From the NCBI RefSeq assembly GCF_024294905.1, contig NZ_JANCOC010000016.1, forward strand, positions 1 through 59,899: a stretch of DNA of 59,899 bases, in the 5' to 3' direction. The notes beneath the pieces were generated by a model. That model made no database searches and was not told where the DNA came from. It worked only from the letters and a program-made list of their open reading frames with translations. A program made the position numbers and the translations under genes. Positions within the stretch are counted from its first letter, which is position 1, and every line of letters starts with the position of its first letter. Source of the stretch: Rothia gullae (GTDB lineage: Bacteria; Actinomycetota; Actinomycetes; Actinomycetales; Micrococcaceae). Shown piece by piece: positions 7,206 through 15,882 of the stretch.

Positions 7206-8537
7206 ATGTCTATTTCCCTGCCCGTCGAGCTTGAGGCGATCGCCGAAGAGCTCAACTATGAGCACGGCCGCCTCATCTACGAGGGCGTAGGCGGTAACGA
7301 GGTGCGCCGCTCCATCCTGCCCGGTGGCGTACGCGTGATTACCGAAAAAATGCCCGGTACCCGCGGCGTATCCATCGGATTCTGGGTGGGAGTCGGCTCC
7401 CGCGACGAAGCCCCCGGCATGCTCGGCTCCACCCACTTCTTGGAGCACCTGCTGTTCAAGGGCACCGGCACCCGCACTGCCCTGGACATCGCATCCTCCT
7501 TCGATGCGGTAGGCGGCGAATCCAACGCCCTGACCGCTAAGGAACATACCTGCTACTACGCGCGTGTGCTCGACGATGACGCACCCATGGCGGTGGACGT
7601 CATCACCGACATGGTCACCAACGCCCTGCTGGACCCTGCTCACCTTGAGCAGGAACGCGGCGTGATCCTTGAAGAGATCGCCATGGACCAGGATGACCCA
7701 ACCGACGTTGCTTTCGAAAACTTCGTGGAGCAGCTCATGGGTGAGAACCCGCTGGGTCGCTCCATTGGCGGTACCCCGCAGGAGATTACCGAGGTGCCGC
7801 GTGACGCCGTGTGGGAGCACTACAAGCGCTACTACACCCCGGATCGCCTGGTCATTTCTGCCGCAGGTTCGCTGGAGCACAGCACCATGGTCCGCCTCGT
7901 GCTGGAGGCGCTGACCCGCTACGGCTGGAACCTGCAGGAGGGCGTGGCACCGGCACCGCGTCGCGTACGCACCGACAGCGGCATTGTTCCGCTGAGCGAG
8001 CTGCGTGAGGTGGAGAAGGGCTTCGAACAGACCAACATTGTGATGGGCTGCCCGAGCATTATCGCCGGTGACGACCGCCGCTACGCGATGAGCGTGCTGA
8101 CCAGCGCATTCGGTGCGGGCATGTCCTCGCGCCTGTTCCAGGAGATTCGTGAGAAGCGCGGCCTCGCCTACAGCACGTTCGCGTTCTCCGGTGCGTACTC
8201 GGATGCCGGATACTTCGGCATGTACGCGGGCTGCCTGCCCGCTAAGACCGAGCAGGTGCGTGAGGTTATGGGCTACGAGTTCGATAAGCTCGTCACCGCC
8301 GGTATTACCGAGGAGGAGCTGACGAAGGTCCGCGGTCAGCTGGCTGGCTCCACCGTGCTCGGTAGCGAGGATTCGGGTTCGCGCATGTCCCGCCTGGGCC
8401 GTGCCGAGCTGGACTCTGGACTGTTCACCAGCACCGATGAGCTGCTGGAGAAGATCCGCGCGGTCTCCCTGGAGGAGGTTCGCGACCTGGCGGCATACCT
8501 GGGGCAGCAGCAGATGATTACCACCATCGTGCGCTAA
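7206..8537 (+). CDS. M16-family zinc metallopeptidase
   Basis: Processing-peptidase-like (pitrilysin/insulinase family) zinc protease, cytosolic by the lack of a signal peptide. The inverted zinc motif HFLEHLLFKGT (HxxEH) is near residue 78, with the third zinc ligand Glu expected in the downstream helix QERGVILEEIAMDQDDP. The C-terminal half keeps the R/Y substrate-contact segment of active subunits (SRLFQEIREKRGLAYSTFAF). The 443-residue length matches the actinobacterial proteins that commonly follow pnp. ATG 7206 follows GAAAGG. The pnp-M16 neighbourhood is conserved; the natural substrate is not known. Confidence 0.92.
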   Translation: MSISLPVELEAIAEELNYEHGRLIYEGVGGNEVRRSILPGGVRVITEKMPGTRGVSIGFWVGVGSRDEAPGMLGSTHFLEHLLFKGTGTRTALDIASSFDAVGGESNALTAKEHTCYYARVLDDDAPMAVDVITDMVTNALLDPAHLEQERGVILEEIAMDQDDPTDVAFENFVEQLMGENPLGRSIGGTPQEITEVPRDAVWEHYKRYYTPDRLVISAAGSLEHSTMVRLVLEALTRYGWNLQEGVAPAPRRVRTDSGIVPLSELREVEKGFEQTNIVMGCPSIIAGDDRRYAMSVLTSAFGAGMSSRLFQEIREKRGLAYSTFAFSGAYSDAGYFGMYAGCLPAKTEQVREVMGYEFDKLVTAGITEEELTKVRGQLAGSTVLGSEDSGSRMSRLGRAELDSGLFTSTDELLEKIRAVSLEEVRDLAAYLGQQQMITTIVR

Positions 8538-8578
8538 CCCCTGAACATCCCTAACGCACAACGCTGATAAGGCATAGA

Positions 8579-8624
8579 ATGCCCGTTCCCACACCCCATC
8601 TGAGGGGAGGGAACGGGCATTTTG
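8579..8624. terminator. Convergent bidirectional terminator
   Basis: AATGCCCGTTCCC pairs with GGGAACGGGCATT, followed by TTG, with an inner CCCC/GGGG pair. It separates the plus-strand peptidase gene from the minus-strand acyltransferase gene. Confidence 0.85.
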
Positions 8625-8742
8625 TGTGCATCGGCATCTATCGAAGAGACGATTCCAAGAAGTGCTTCCGGGTGTTCTGCCGCCCACGCTCTTGACGCTC
8701 AGCATGAGCGGCAGCACAGAAAAAAGCTACTTCTGAGAGCTA

Positions 8743-10689
8743 CTACTTCTGTGCCTTGGCAATAGCTTCCATCAGCACCTGGGCGTAGAGCTCCTGACCG
8801 GCAGCCTCCGGGTGAACACCATCGGAGGAGAGCAGACCGCTCTGAGTCTGCAGAGCCTGGCGGATCGTAGAGTTCCAATCTGCAATAATCACACGATTAG
8901 AATGCTGAGCCGCAAACTCACGAATCTTACCGTTCGAGTAGTCAATCCAGGTCAGGTTGCGCGGACCGTAACCGGTCACCAGCACCAGCTTCGCATCCGA
9001 AGGCATAGCAGCCAGCACCTGATCAAGCTGACCGTCCAGAATGGTCGAGTTCGCGGTCACCGACAGCACGAAGGTCTTACGAATCTGGCCGTTGGCACCC
9101 ATGGACTTAATAATCGGCAGGGCCTTGGCGATGGTGCGCGCCTCCGCCGCATCAATCTGTGCCTCGGGCATCTTGTCGTATAGCTCGGGGGATACCGCGA
9201 CCACAATGGAGTCACCCACAATGGTCACCTGCGAAGAGTCCACCGGACCGGTTGCAGCCTTCGACGCCGAGGGGCTTGCCGAAGCCTTCGCGTCCTTACC
9301 CGTTGCGCTCGGGCTTGCCGATGCGCTCGCAGCCTGCGCCTCCTGACGCGCTTTCAGGCGTTCAGCGGCGGCACGCTTGCCGTCCTCAACGGACTGCTGG
9401 GCGGTAGTCATCGCCGGAGCGGTGTGCACCGCCAGACCGGTCGAAGCGGCAGTCACCACAACAGCCAGAATCACTGAAATCGGCAGGAGCCTAGTGCGTG
9501 AAGACTGGAACAACGCCATAAAACGGTTCGCGCTACCGCGGAAACCGTAGCGGCGAATCGGGGTCTCAACCCAGCGGTACGACATCTCCGCAATAGCGAA
9601 GGTCGCCACCAGAACGCCCACGTTCACCAGCGGGGAGCGGTCCGCACCCATCAGGTAGTGCATGACCACGGCGAGCGGCCAGTGCCACAGGTACAGGCCG
9701 TAGGAACGTTCGCCCACCCAGCGCAGGGGAGCGAAGTTCAGCAGGCGGCGCAGCACCTCGGAGGCGCCAGCAAGCATGTCGGGAAGCATGCCCTGAATCA
9801 CGCCCAGCGCCAGCAGGGAGGCGCCAAACAGGCCCCAGGGAATCGCACCGGGTGCCGATTCGGGAACAAGGATCGCGTAGGGAATCAGCGCGAACAGGGA
9901 CAGCCAGCTAATCATGACGCGGGCGAAAGCAACCATGCCAAAAGGCTGAGCCACGCGGTACAGCACGGACTGCTGTAGCGGCGGGTACAGCGACCAGGGG
10001 CGCGCAAACGCCAGCAGGGCGCCGAGCAGCAGGCCGTACAGGTGAGTATCGGTGCCGTAGTAGACGCGGCTAATGGGTGCGTCGGACATCAGAAGAGCGG
10101 TAGCAACGCTCAGTGATGCAATAATGCCCAGCACTATAACCACGCTAAAACGACGCCACGAGCGGCGCAACAACAGGCCAAAACCAAGAATGAGCAGCGG
10201 CCACACCACGTAGAACTGTTCTTCCACTGCCAAGGACCAGAAGTTCGTGAAGAGCTCCGGAGAGGTCTGCGCGAAGTAGTCGTTACCGGCAAAAATGGAA
10301 ATCCAGTTGGACGAGAAGGTCGCCGCACCGGCGAGCTGTCGGCCGAGGTTCACCTGAATATCGCCACCAATGAGCAGGCTGACCGGTCCCATGACCAGAA
10401 TCAGCAGGGTAATGGCGGGAAGCAGACGGCGGGCACGGCGGATCCAGAAGTTACCCAGGGCAATTTTGCCGGTGAGGGCACCTTCACGCAGAAGCAGGGA
10501 GGTAATCAGGAAACCGGAGATGACGAAGAAGATATCCACGCCAATCATGCCGCCGGGTAGTACGGTGGGCCAGAAATGGTACACCATCACGAGGAGCACA
10601 GCGATTGCTCGCAGGCCGTCCAGACCCGGCAGAATATAACGCCGGTTAGCCTCATCTGGACGCACGGAGGAGGTAAAGAGGGACTTCAT
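8743..10689 (-). CDS. Acyltransferase-3 membrane protein with SGNH domain
   Basis: Transfers acyl (usually acetyl) groups to extracellular sugars; this two-domain form (OatA/OafA-like) is known for O-acetylating peptidoglycan or surface polysaccharides. The N-terminal part has about ten membrane segments with the family motif ILPGLDGLRAIAVLLVMVYH and FFVISGFLI, and FYVVWPLLILG. A Lys/Ala/Ser linker follows near residue 460. The C-terminal extracytoplasmic SGNH domain shows TIVGDSIVV (catalytic Ser) and SSDGVHP (Asp-x-x-His). I chose ATG 10689: a TATAAT box lies at 10717-10722 and CGGAG in between; upstream ATG 10764 lies before this promoter and later ones run antisense into dapB. Length 648. 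Substrate is inferred only by family. Confidence 0.88.
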   Translation of the reverse strand: MKSLFTSSVRPDEANRRYILPGLDGLRAIAVLLVMVYHFWPTVLPGGMIGVDIFFVISGFLITSLLLREGALTGKIALGNFWIRRARRLLPAITLLILVMGPVSLLIGGDIQVNLGRQLAGAATFSSNWISIFAGNDYFAQTSPELFTNFWSLAVEEQFYVVWPLLILGFGLLLRRSWRRFSVVIVLGIIASLSVATALLMSDAPISRVYYGTDTHLYGLLLGALLAFARPWSLYPPLQQSVLYRVAQPFGMVAFARVMISWLSLFALIPYAILVPESAPGAIPWGLFGASLLALGVIQGMLPDMLAGASEVLRRLLNFAPLRWVGERSYGLYLWHWPLAVVMHYLMGADRSPLVNVGVLVATFAIAEMSYRWVETPIRRYGFRGSANRFMALFQSSRTRLLPISVILAVVVTAASTGLAVHTAPAMTTAQQSVEDGKRAAAERLKARQEAQAASASASPSATGKDAKASASPSASKAATGPVDSSQVTIVGDSIVVAVSPELYDKMPEAQIDAAEARTIAKALPIIKSMGANGQIRKTFVLSVTANSTILDGQLDQVLAAMPSDAKLVLVTGYGPRNLTWIDYSNGKIREFAAQHSNRVIIADWNSTIRQALQTQSGLLSSDGVHPEAAGQELYAQVLMEAIAKAQK

Positions 10690-10716
10690 ACTGTCTGTGT
10701 ACTCCGTAGGACGGAA

Positions 10717-10722
10717 ATTATA
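10717..10722 (-). promoter_or_regulatory. -10 box for the acyltransferase gene
   Basis: TATAAT on the minus strand inside an AT-rich block (10690-10815) unlike the surrounding GC-rich DNA; start codon 28 bases downstream. The -35 is poor. Confidence 0.55.
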
Positions 10723-10832
10723 GAAATACTTCCTAATTATATGGTTGCTATCTTTAGATGACATACAAATGCCTGTATATGACGCATATAAGATTTTGTT
10801 TTTATACTGCTGAGGTTCTGCAGGGTATCTCA

Positions 10833-10877
10833 CCCCGTGTGTGCGATGGTGTGAACTGTGCCCACACGGGGGATAAT
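10833..10877 (+). promoter_or_regulatory. dapB promoter with overlapping inverted repeat
   Basis: CCCCGTGTG (10833-10841) and CACACGGGG (10863-10871) form a perfect 9-bp inverted repeat directly against a -10 box GATAAT (10872-10877). The repeat fills the -35/spacer region, the right place for an operator. The binding protein is unknown; the repeat could instead act as a hairpin for transcripts entering from the left. Confidence 0.45.
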
Positions 10878-10942
10878 AGAGGCTGTACGTCACAGCATAT
10901 GCCCCATCGTCGGGGTGCTCATAAGTTACGGAGGAGAGAATC

Positions 10943-11713
10943 ATGACCCGCGAGGGTAACGAAAAAATCTGGAAGGTAGCGGTACTCGGTGCCGCGGGCC
11001 GTATGGGTTCTGAGGCGGTGCGCGCCGTCAACACCTCCGCAGACATGGACCTGGTGGCGGCACTGGGCCGCGGCGACGACCTGCAGGAGCTGGTCGATGC
11101 CGGCGCAGAGATTGTTATTGACCTGACCGTTCCCGAATCCAGCGAGGCGAATGTGCGTTTCGCGGTGGAGCACGGTATGCATGCTGTGGTTGGTACGACC
11201 GGTTGGACCCCCGAGCGCCTGGACTCCCTGCGCGAACTGCTGGCTGAGCACCCCGAGGTGGGTGTGCTCATTGCCCCGAACTTTGCGATTGGTTCGATTC
11301 TTGCCACCGAGTTCGCGGCGAAGGCGGCACGCTACTTCGAATCCGTAGAAATTATTGAGATTCACCACCCGAATAAGGTAGATGCCCCCTCCGGTACCGC
11401 TGTACACACCGCCCGCAAGGTGGCTGCCGCCCGCGCGGAGGCTGGTGTGGGCGCAAGCCCGGACGCCACCACCTCCGATCCTTTGGGTTCGCGTGGTGCT
11501 GTGATTGACGATATTCACGTACATGCGGTGCGTCTGCGCGGCATGGTCGCGCATCAGGAGATTCTGCTGGGCGATCCCGGTCAGCAGCTAGTGATTCGTC
11601 ACGATTCCTTTGACCGTGCCTCCTTCATGCCCGGTGTTCTGCTGGGTGTGCGTGAGGTGGCGGCGCATCCGGGTTTGAACGTGGGCTTGGACGCCTACAT
11701 GGATTTGTCGTAG
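10943..11713 (+). CDS. dapB: 4-Hydroxy-tetrahydrodipicolinate reductase
   Basis: NAD(P)H-dependent second committed step of the lysine/meso-diaminopimelate pathway, supplying peptidoglycan precursors. N-terminal Rossmann motif VAVLGAAGRMG, then VVGTTGW, the active-site segment EIIEIHHPNKVDAPSGTA (His-His general acid and Lys), and the C-terminal PGVLLGVREV. The 256 residues match the family. ATG 10943 follows GGAGGAGAG. It is followed by a membrane protein gene 9 bases away; dapA is only 1.4 kb downstream, giving a loose dap cluster. Confidence 0.97.
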   Translation: MTREGNEKIWKVAVLGAAGRMGSEAVRAVNTSADMDLVAALGRGDDLQELVDAGAEIVIDLTVPESSEANVRFAVEHGMHAVVGTTGWTPERLDSLRELLAEHPEVGVLIAPNFAIGSILATEFAAKAARYFESVEIIEIHHPNKVDAPSGTAVHTARKVAAARAEAGVGASPDATTSDPLGSRGAVIDDIHVHAVRLRGMVAHQEILLGDPGQQLVIRHDSFDRASFMPGVLLGVREVAAHPGLNVGLDAYMDLS

Positions 11714-11722
11714 AGGAGCGTT

Positions 11723-12385
11723 ATGCCTGAACAGACTTCACCCGACACTTCGCCGGCACCTTCCGAGGCTCGTAGCCCCTGGTGGACTTCGTTGCGTCTG
11801 TGGACTGTCTGCGCCTGCGTGCTGATGGTGCTGACCGTGCTGATTCTGCCGCTGCCTTTGGCGGCGCGTGCCTCTATCCTGGGCGTGCTGATTTTTAGTG
11901 CCGTCTTTGTGACGGTGGATGCTGGCGGGTTCGGCAAGACCTTCGCGGCGCTAACCTGCGCGCTGCTGACCCTGTACCTGGTGCATATTGCGCAGCAGGG
12001 CTTTGTGATGCTGACTTCCGGTTCTGTGGCTGGCATTGTTCTTGGTGCGGGTATGATTCTGTTGCCGATTCTGGGTGCGTGGGCGCTGGTACGTGAGGTG
12101 CTTTTTGGTGCTCGTATTCAGCGTATGGCTCAGGAGCTGGCTGCTTCGGGTGAGCTGGTGGAGGATACCCTGCCGCGCACCCCGGCGGGTCGTGTGGACC
12201 GTGAGGCTGCGGCGGTGGAGTTTGAGAGCTTTGCTGCGGCGGTGGAGCAGGAGCCGAATAGCTGGAAGGCGTGGTTCAACTTGGCGTGCATGTATGATGT
12301 GGGCGGCGAGCGTAAGCGTGCTCGTGCGGCGATGTGTAACGCGTGGGCGTTGCGTTCGGGCGGTCAGGCGAAGGGTATTCGTTAG
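11723..12385 (+). CDS. Membrane protein with C-terminal TPR-like segment
   Basis: I do not recognise a named family. The 220-residue product has a short polar N-terminus, about four membrane segments between residues 25 and 130 (LWTVCACVLMVLTVLILPL, a second around ILGVLIFSAVFVTVD, then FAALTCALLTLYLV and GSVAGIVLGAGMILLPIL), and a cytosolic tail. The tail holds FAAAVEQEPNSWKAWFNLACMYDVGG, which has the spacing of a tetratricopeptide helix pair. ATG 11723 has GAGGAG upstream and lies 9 bases after dapB, so the two are co-transcribed. Role in wall synthesis would be guesswork. Confidence 0.75.
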   Translation: MPEQTSPDTSPAPSEARSPWWTSLRLWTVCACVLMVLTVLILPLPLAARASILGVLIFSAVFVTVDAGGFGKTFAALTCALLTLYLVHIAQQGFVMLTSGSVAGIVLGAGMILLPILGAWALVREVLFGARIQRMAQELAASGELVEDTLPRTPAGRVDREAAAVEFESFAAAVEQEPNSWKAWFNLACMYDVGGERKRARAAMCNAWALRSGGQAKGIR

Positions 12386-12595
12386 GTGCTAGCACTGTAA
12401 TCCATCCTCAATACCGCATTTATTTTCGGTGTGGGGTTGATGGATAGTACCGAGGATATGTGCCCGGTTTTGTAGCCCCTGTGGTTGAATCCTCGCGAAA
12501 GTACTGCGGGTTTGAAAGAGTCCGAATAGTAGAACACGCATGAAAACTTATGCGTTCTGTAGCAAAAATCTGCATTTCGGGCGTACTCTGGACAT

Positions 12596-13531
12596 ATGTC
12601 TGAGAACCTTTCGAACCCCGGTACTTTTGTTGAGCCTGTCTTCGGTCGCCTCCTGACCGCAATGGTGACCCCCTTCGCGAAGGACGGCTCCGTTGATGAA
12701 AAGCAGGTCGCAGACCTGGCGAACTACCTTGTGGAGAACGGCCACGACGGCCTGGTGGTCTGCGGTACCACCGGTGAATACTCCACCATGACCGATGACG
12801 AGAACGAGCGTGTCTTCCAGATTGTGAAGGATACCGTTGGCTCTCGAGCGAAGATTATTGCCGGTGTTGGTTCGAACGACACTGCGCACACTATTGAGCT
12901 GGCGCACCGTGCCGAAAAGGTTGGCGTGGACGGCCTGTTGGTTGTGACTCCCTACTACAACAAGCCGACTCAGCCGGGTGTCTACGCCCATTTTGCGACC
13001 GTTGCGCAGGCAACTGAGACCCCCGTCATGCTTTACGATATTCCGGGTCGTGCAGGCATCTCCATCGCACCCCAAACCTACCGCCGCCTTGCAGAAATTG
13101 ATAGTATTGTAGCGGTGAAAGACGCCAAGGCAGACTTCGGTGCCGCAACCGAGGTCATGGCAACCACCAACCTGCACTACTACAGCGGTGATGACGGACT
13201 GACCCTTCCCTGGATGGCAATGGGCGCCGTCGGCCTCGTTTCGGTGACCGCACACGTGGCACCCGCACTCTTCCGTGCCCTCATCGATGCTGTCGTCGCA
13301 CAGGATCTGGTGGAGGCGCAGCGTCTTCACCTGGAACTGACTCCGATTGTCCGAGCAACCATGGGCCGCGCCCCCGGTTGCGTTGCCGCCAAGGAAATTC
13401 TTTCCTGGCAGGGTGTGCTGGATGAGCCCGTCGTTCGCCTGCCGCACGTACTCTCCGAATCGGAGGTTGCTCAGGCGATGCGAGCTGACCTGCTCTCCTC
13501 GAGCATTGCTCACACCCTAAAGAACTCCTAA
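12596..13531 (+). CDS. dapA: 4-Hydroxy-tetrahydrodipicolinate synthase
   Basis: Condenses pyruvate with aspartate-semialdehyde, the entry step of lysine/meso-DAP synthesis. A TIM-barrel protein of 311 residues with GLVVCGTTGEYSTM (substrate loop), VTPYYNKPTQPGVYAH, the Tyr-containing VMLYDIPGRAG, and the Schiff-base lysine in IVAVKDAKAD. The ATG at 12596 has no ribosome site; TACTCT (12584-12589) lies 6 bases ahead, as expected for a leaderless transcript. The 210-base gap before it shows no other gene. In actinobacteria dapA and rnj are usual neighbours, as here. Confidence 0.97.
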   Translation: MSENLSNPGTFVEPVFGRLLTAMVTPFAKDGSVDEKQVADLANYLVENGHDGLVVCGTTGEYSTMTDDENERVFQIVKDTVGSRAKIIAGVGSNDTAHTIELAHRAEKVGVDGLLVVTPYYNKPTQPGVYAHFATVAQATETPVMLYDIPGRAGISIAPQTYRRLAEIDSIVAVKDAKADFGAATEVMATTNLHYYSGDDGLTLPWMAMGAVGLVSVTAHVAPALFRALIDAVVAQDLVEAQRLHLELTPIVRATMGRAPGCVAAKEILSWQGVLDEPVVRLPHVLSESEVAQAMRADLLSSSIAHTLKNS

Positions 13532-13589
13532 ACTTTAACGCAGAACCTGCACAACTTATCGTGCAGAGCGCGTATATATAGAGGATTTC

Positions 13590-13673
13590 GGCTACTGTCA
13601 CACCCCGCTTTCGGGGTGCGTGATGTAGCCAACGGACGCGGACTCCACACCTAACACTAGGTGAGGGGTCCGC
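13590..13673 (+). terminator. Twin hairpins between dapA and rnj
   Basis: Hairpin 1: GGCTAC (13590-13595)/GTAGCC (13625-13630) with an inner CACCCCG-CTTT-CGGGGTG. Hairpin 2: GCGGAC (13638-13643)/GTCCGC (13668-13673) with inner ACCTAA-CAC-TAGGT. Neither has a T-run. They may form a Rho-type end for dapA or part of an rnj leader. The rest of the 390-base gap (13532-13922) holds no gene that I can support. Confidence 0.45.
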
Positions 13674-13922
13674 TCTGGCGTATTGCCGCGGTTTACCGCC
13701 CAATGAATCGGCCACCCACTCAGACAGAGCCCAGCTTAGGTAGAGGCACCCGAGCACTACGCCCCCGAATACTTTTGAATACTTTCGGTGATTTGGACGC
13801 ACCGGCAGCACCTCCACTTCCTCGGCATATGAGAGTCGAACCGGCGGGAGTGCTGCGGTACGAAGCGTCGCCTACGAATCACAGACATCACAAGAAAACA
13901 TAGAAGAAAGAGGAGACACACG

Positions 13923-15638
13923 ATGAGCGTCTTTGAAGCGAATCTTCCCCTCCCGCCCCGCCTGAAGAAGGACACCCTGCGTGTGGTGCCCCTGGGCGGC
14001 CTGGGCGAAGTCGGTCGTAACATGACCGTGTACGAAATCAACGGCAAGCTGCTGATTGTTGACTGCGGCGTGCTCTTCCCCGAAGAGTCCCAGCCCGGCG
14101 TGGACCTGATCCTGCCCGACTTCAGCTACATTGTCGACCGTCTGGACGACGTGGTTGCCATGGTGCTGACCCACGGCCATGAGGACCACATCGGCGCGGT
14201 TCCCTACCTGCTGCGCCGCCGCCCCGACATCCCCCTGGTCGGTTCCGAACTGACCCTGGCACTGGTTGAGGCGAAGCTCGCCGAACACCGCATCAAGCCC
14301 TACACCCTCGCGGTGAAGGAGCACCAGGTGGAGCGTTTTGGCCCGTTTGAGTGTGAGTTCGTTGCTGTGAACCACTCGATTCCGGATGCGCTGGCTGTCT
14401 ACATCCGCACCAAGGCAGGCAAGGTTCTGCACACCGGTGACTTTAAGATGGACCAGCTGCCGCTGGATGGCCGCATCACCGACCTGCGCCACTTCGCCCG
14501 CCTGGGTGAGGAGGGCGTGGACCTGTTCCTGCCGGACTCCACCAACGCTGAGGTTCCCGGCTTCACCCCGACCGAGAAGCACATCGGTCCGGTGCTGTCG
14601 AACGTTTTCCGTGACGCAAGCGGCCGCATCATTGTGGCGTCCTTCTCCTCGCACGTTCACCGCGTGCAGCAGGTACTGGATGCAGCCGCTGAGCGTGGCC
14701 GCAAGGTCGTGCTCGTCGGCCGCTCCATGGTGCGTAACATGACCATTGCCGAGAAGCTGGGCTATCTGAAGGTCCCCGCCAACGTGCTGGTGGATCTGAA
14801 GAAGGTTGACGACTACCGCCCCGACCAGATTGTGATGATGTGCACCGGTTCGCAGGGCGAGCCGATGGCGGCGCTGTCGCGCATGGCGAACGGCGACCAC
14901 AAGATTCAGATTGAGCCCGGCGACACCGTAGTGCTCGCCTCCTCGCTGATTCCCGGTAACGAGACCAGCGTCTTCCGCATCATTAACGCCCTCATGAAGC
15001 TGGGCGCTAACGTGGTGCATAAGGGCAACGCGAAGGTTCACGTTTCCGGTCACGCTGCCGCGGGTGAGCTGCTGTACTGCTACAACATTCTCAAGCCGAA
15101 GAACGTTATGCCGGTTCACGGCGAGGTTCGCCACCTGATTGCCAGCGGTGACCTGGCGATGGAGACCGGCGTTCCGAAGAAGAACGTGCTGCTCTGCGAA
15201 TCCGGCACCGTCGTGGATCTGCGCGATGGCGTGGCATCCGTGGTGGGCGAGGTTCCCTGCGAGTACCTGTACGTTGACGGCCGCTCCGTCGGTGAGGTCA
15301 CCGAGAGCGACCTGAAGGACCGCCGCATCCTGGGTGAAGAGGGCTTCGTGTCCATCGTTACCGTCATTGACCGCGCAACTAAGCGCGTGGTGACCGGCCC
15401 GGATATTCACGCTCGCGGTATCGCTGAGGACGACTCGGTCTTTGACGAGATTGTTCCGAAGATTACCGCCGCTCTGGAGGATGCTCTGCACCGCGCACCC
15501 GAGAAGGTTCACACCGTGCAGCAGCTGCAGCAGATTGTGCGCCGCACCATCGGTGCCTGGATTTCTCGCCGTCTGCGCCGCAAGCCCATGATCGTTCCCG
15601 TGGTTGTTGAGAACACCTCGAAGGCCGCGAAGAACTAA
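13923..15638 (+). CDS. rnj: Ribonuclease J
   Basis: Metallo-beta-lactamase/beta-CASP ribonuclease with 5'-3' exonuclease and endonuclease activity; central to mRNA decay and rRNA maturation. Landmarks: LGGLGEVGRNMTVYE at the start, the zinc motif THGHEDHIGAVPYLL near residue 80, HTGDFKMD, the beta-CASP segment with SFSSHVHRVQQ, and VHVSGHAAAGEL plus NVMPVHGEVRHL late in the catalytic core. A C-terminal oligomerisation domain follows. The 571 residues match the family. ATG 13923 follows GAAAGAGGAGA. Together with pnp it gives both directions of exonucleolytic RNA decay in this window. Confidence 0.97.
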   Translation: MSVFEANLPLPPRLKKDTLRVVPLGGLGEVGRNMTVYEINGKLLIVDCGVLFPEESQPGVDLILPDFSYIVDRLDDVVAMVLTHGHEDHIGAVPYLLRRRPDIPLVGSELTLALVEAKLAEHRIKPYTLAVKEHQVERFGPFECEFVAVNHSIPDALAVYIRTKAGKVLHTGDFKMDQLPLDGRITDLRHFARLGEEGVDLFLPDSTNAEVPGFTPTEKHIGPVLSNVFRDASGRIIVASFSSHVHRVQQVLDAAAERGRKVVLVGRSMVRNMTIAEKLGYLKVPANVLVDLKKVDDYRPDQIVMMCTGSQGEPMAALSRMANGDHKIQIEPGDTVVLASSLIPGNETSVFRIINALMKLGANVVHKGNAKVHVSGHAAAGELLYCYNILKPKNVMPVHGEVRHLIASGDLAMETGVPKKNVLLCESGTVVDLRDGVASVVGEVPCEYLYVDGRSVGEVTESDLKDRRILGEEGFVSIVTVIDRATKRVVTGPDIHARGIAEDDSVFDEIVPKITAALEDALHRAPEKVHTVQQLQQIVRRTIGAWISRRLRRKPMIVPVVVENTSKAAKN

Positions 15639-15676
15639 TACTCTGCGCGAGGCTAGTCGCCTGTCATAGCGAAAAG

Positions 15677-15706
15677 GCGGGGTCGATACGTTGTGTCGGC
15701 CCCGTC
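15677..15706 (+). terminator. Hairpin after rnj
   Basis: GGCGGGGTCGATAC pairs imperfectly with GTGTCGGCCCCGTC. No T-run follows. The remainder up to 15869 shows no gene. Confidence 0.5.
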
Positions 15707-15869
15707 TGCTGTGTATCTGCAGAACGTACGGGCGAAAGCTGCGTGAAAGCGAACGCAGTAGGGGAGAAGCGCCTCATCGGTGCCCTATCAATGTCCCCAT
15801 AGGCGCGAGCGGGGCGCACTTTTTAGCTCACTGATAACGAAAGAATCGGTACATTAACGGGAAGGTTGA

Positions 15870-15875
15870 TACCCT
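15870..15875 (+). promoter_or_regulatory. -10 box TACCCT for leaderless ftsK
   Basis: TACCCT, then AAAAGGT, then ATG at 15883: the transcript would begin at or next to the start codon. The same arrangement recurs at miaB (26917) and the SpoU gene (41867). Confidence 0.5.
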
Positions 15876-15882
15876 AAAAGGT

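Noticed and set aside
10690..11307. N-terminal extension of the acyltransferase frame up to 11307
   Set aside because: It runs antisense through dapB and its own promoter; the family motif begins just after ATG 10689.
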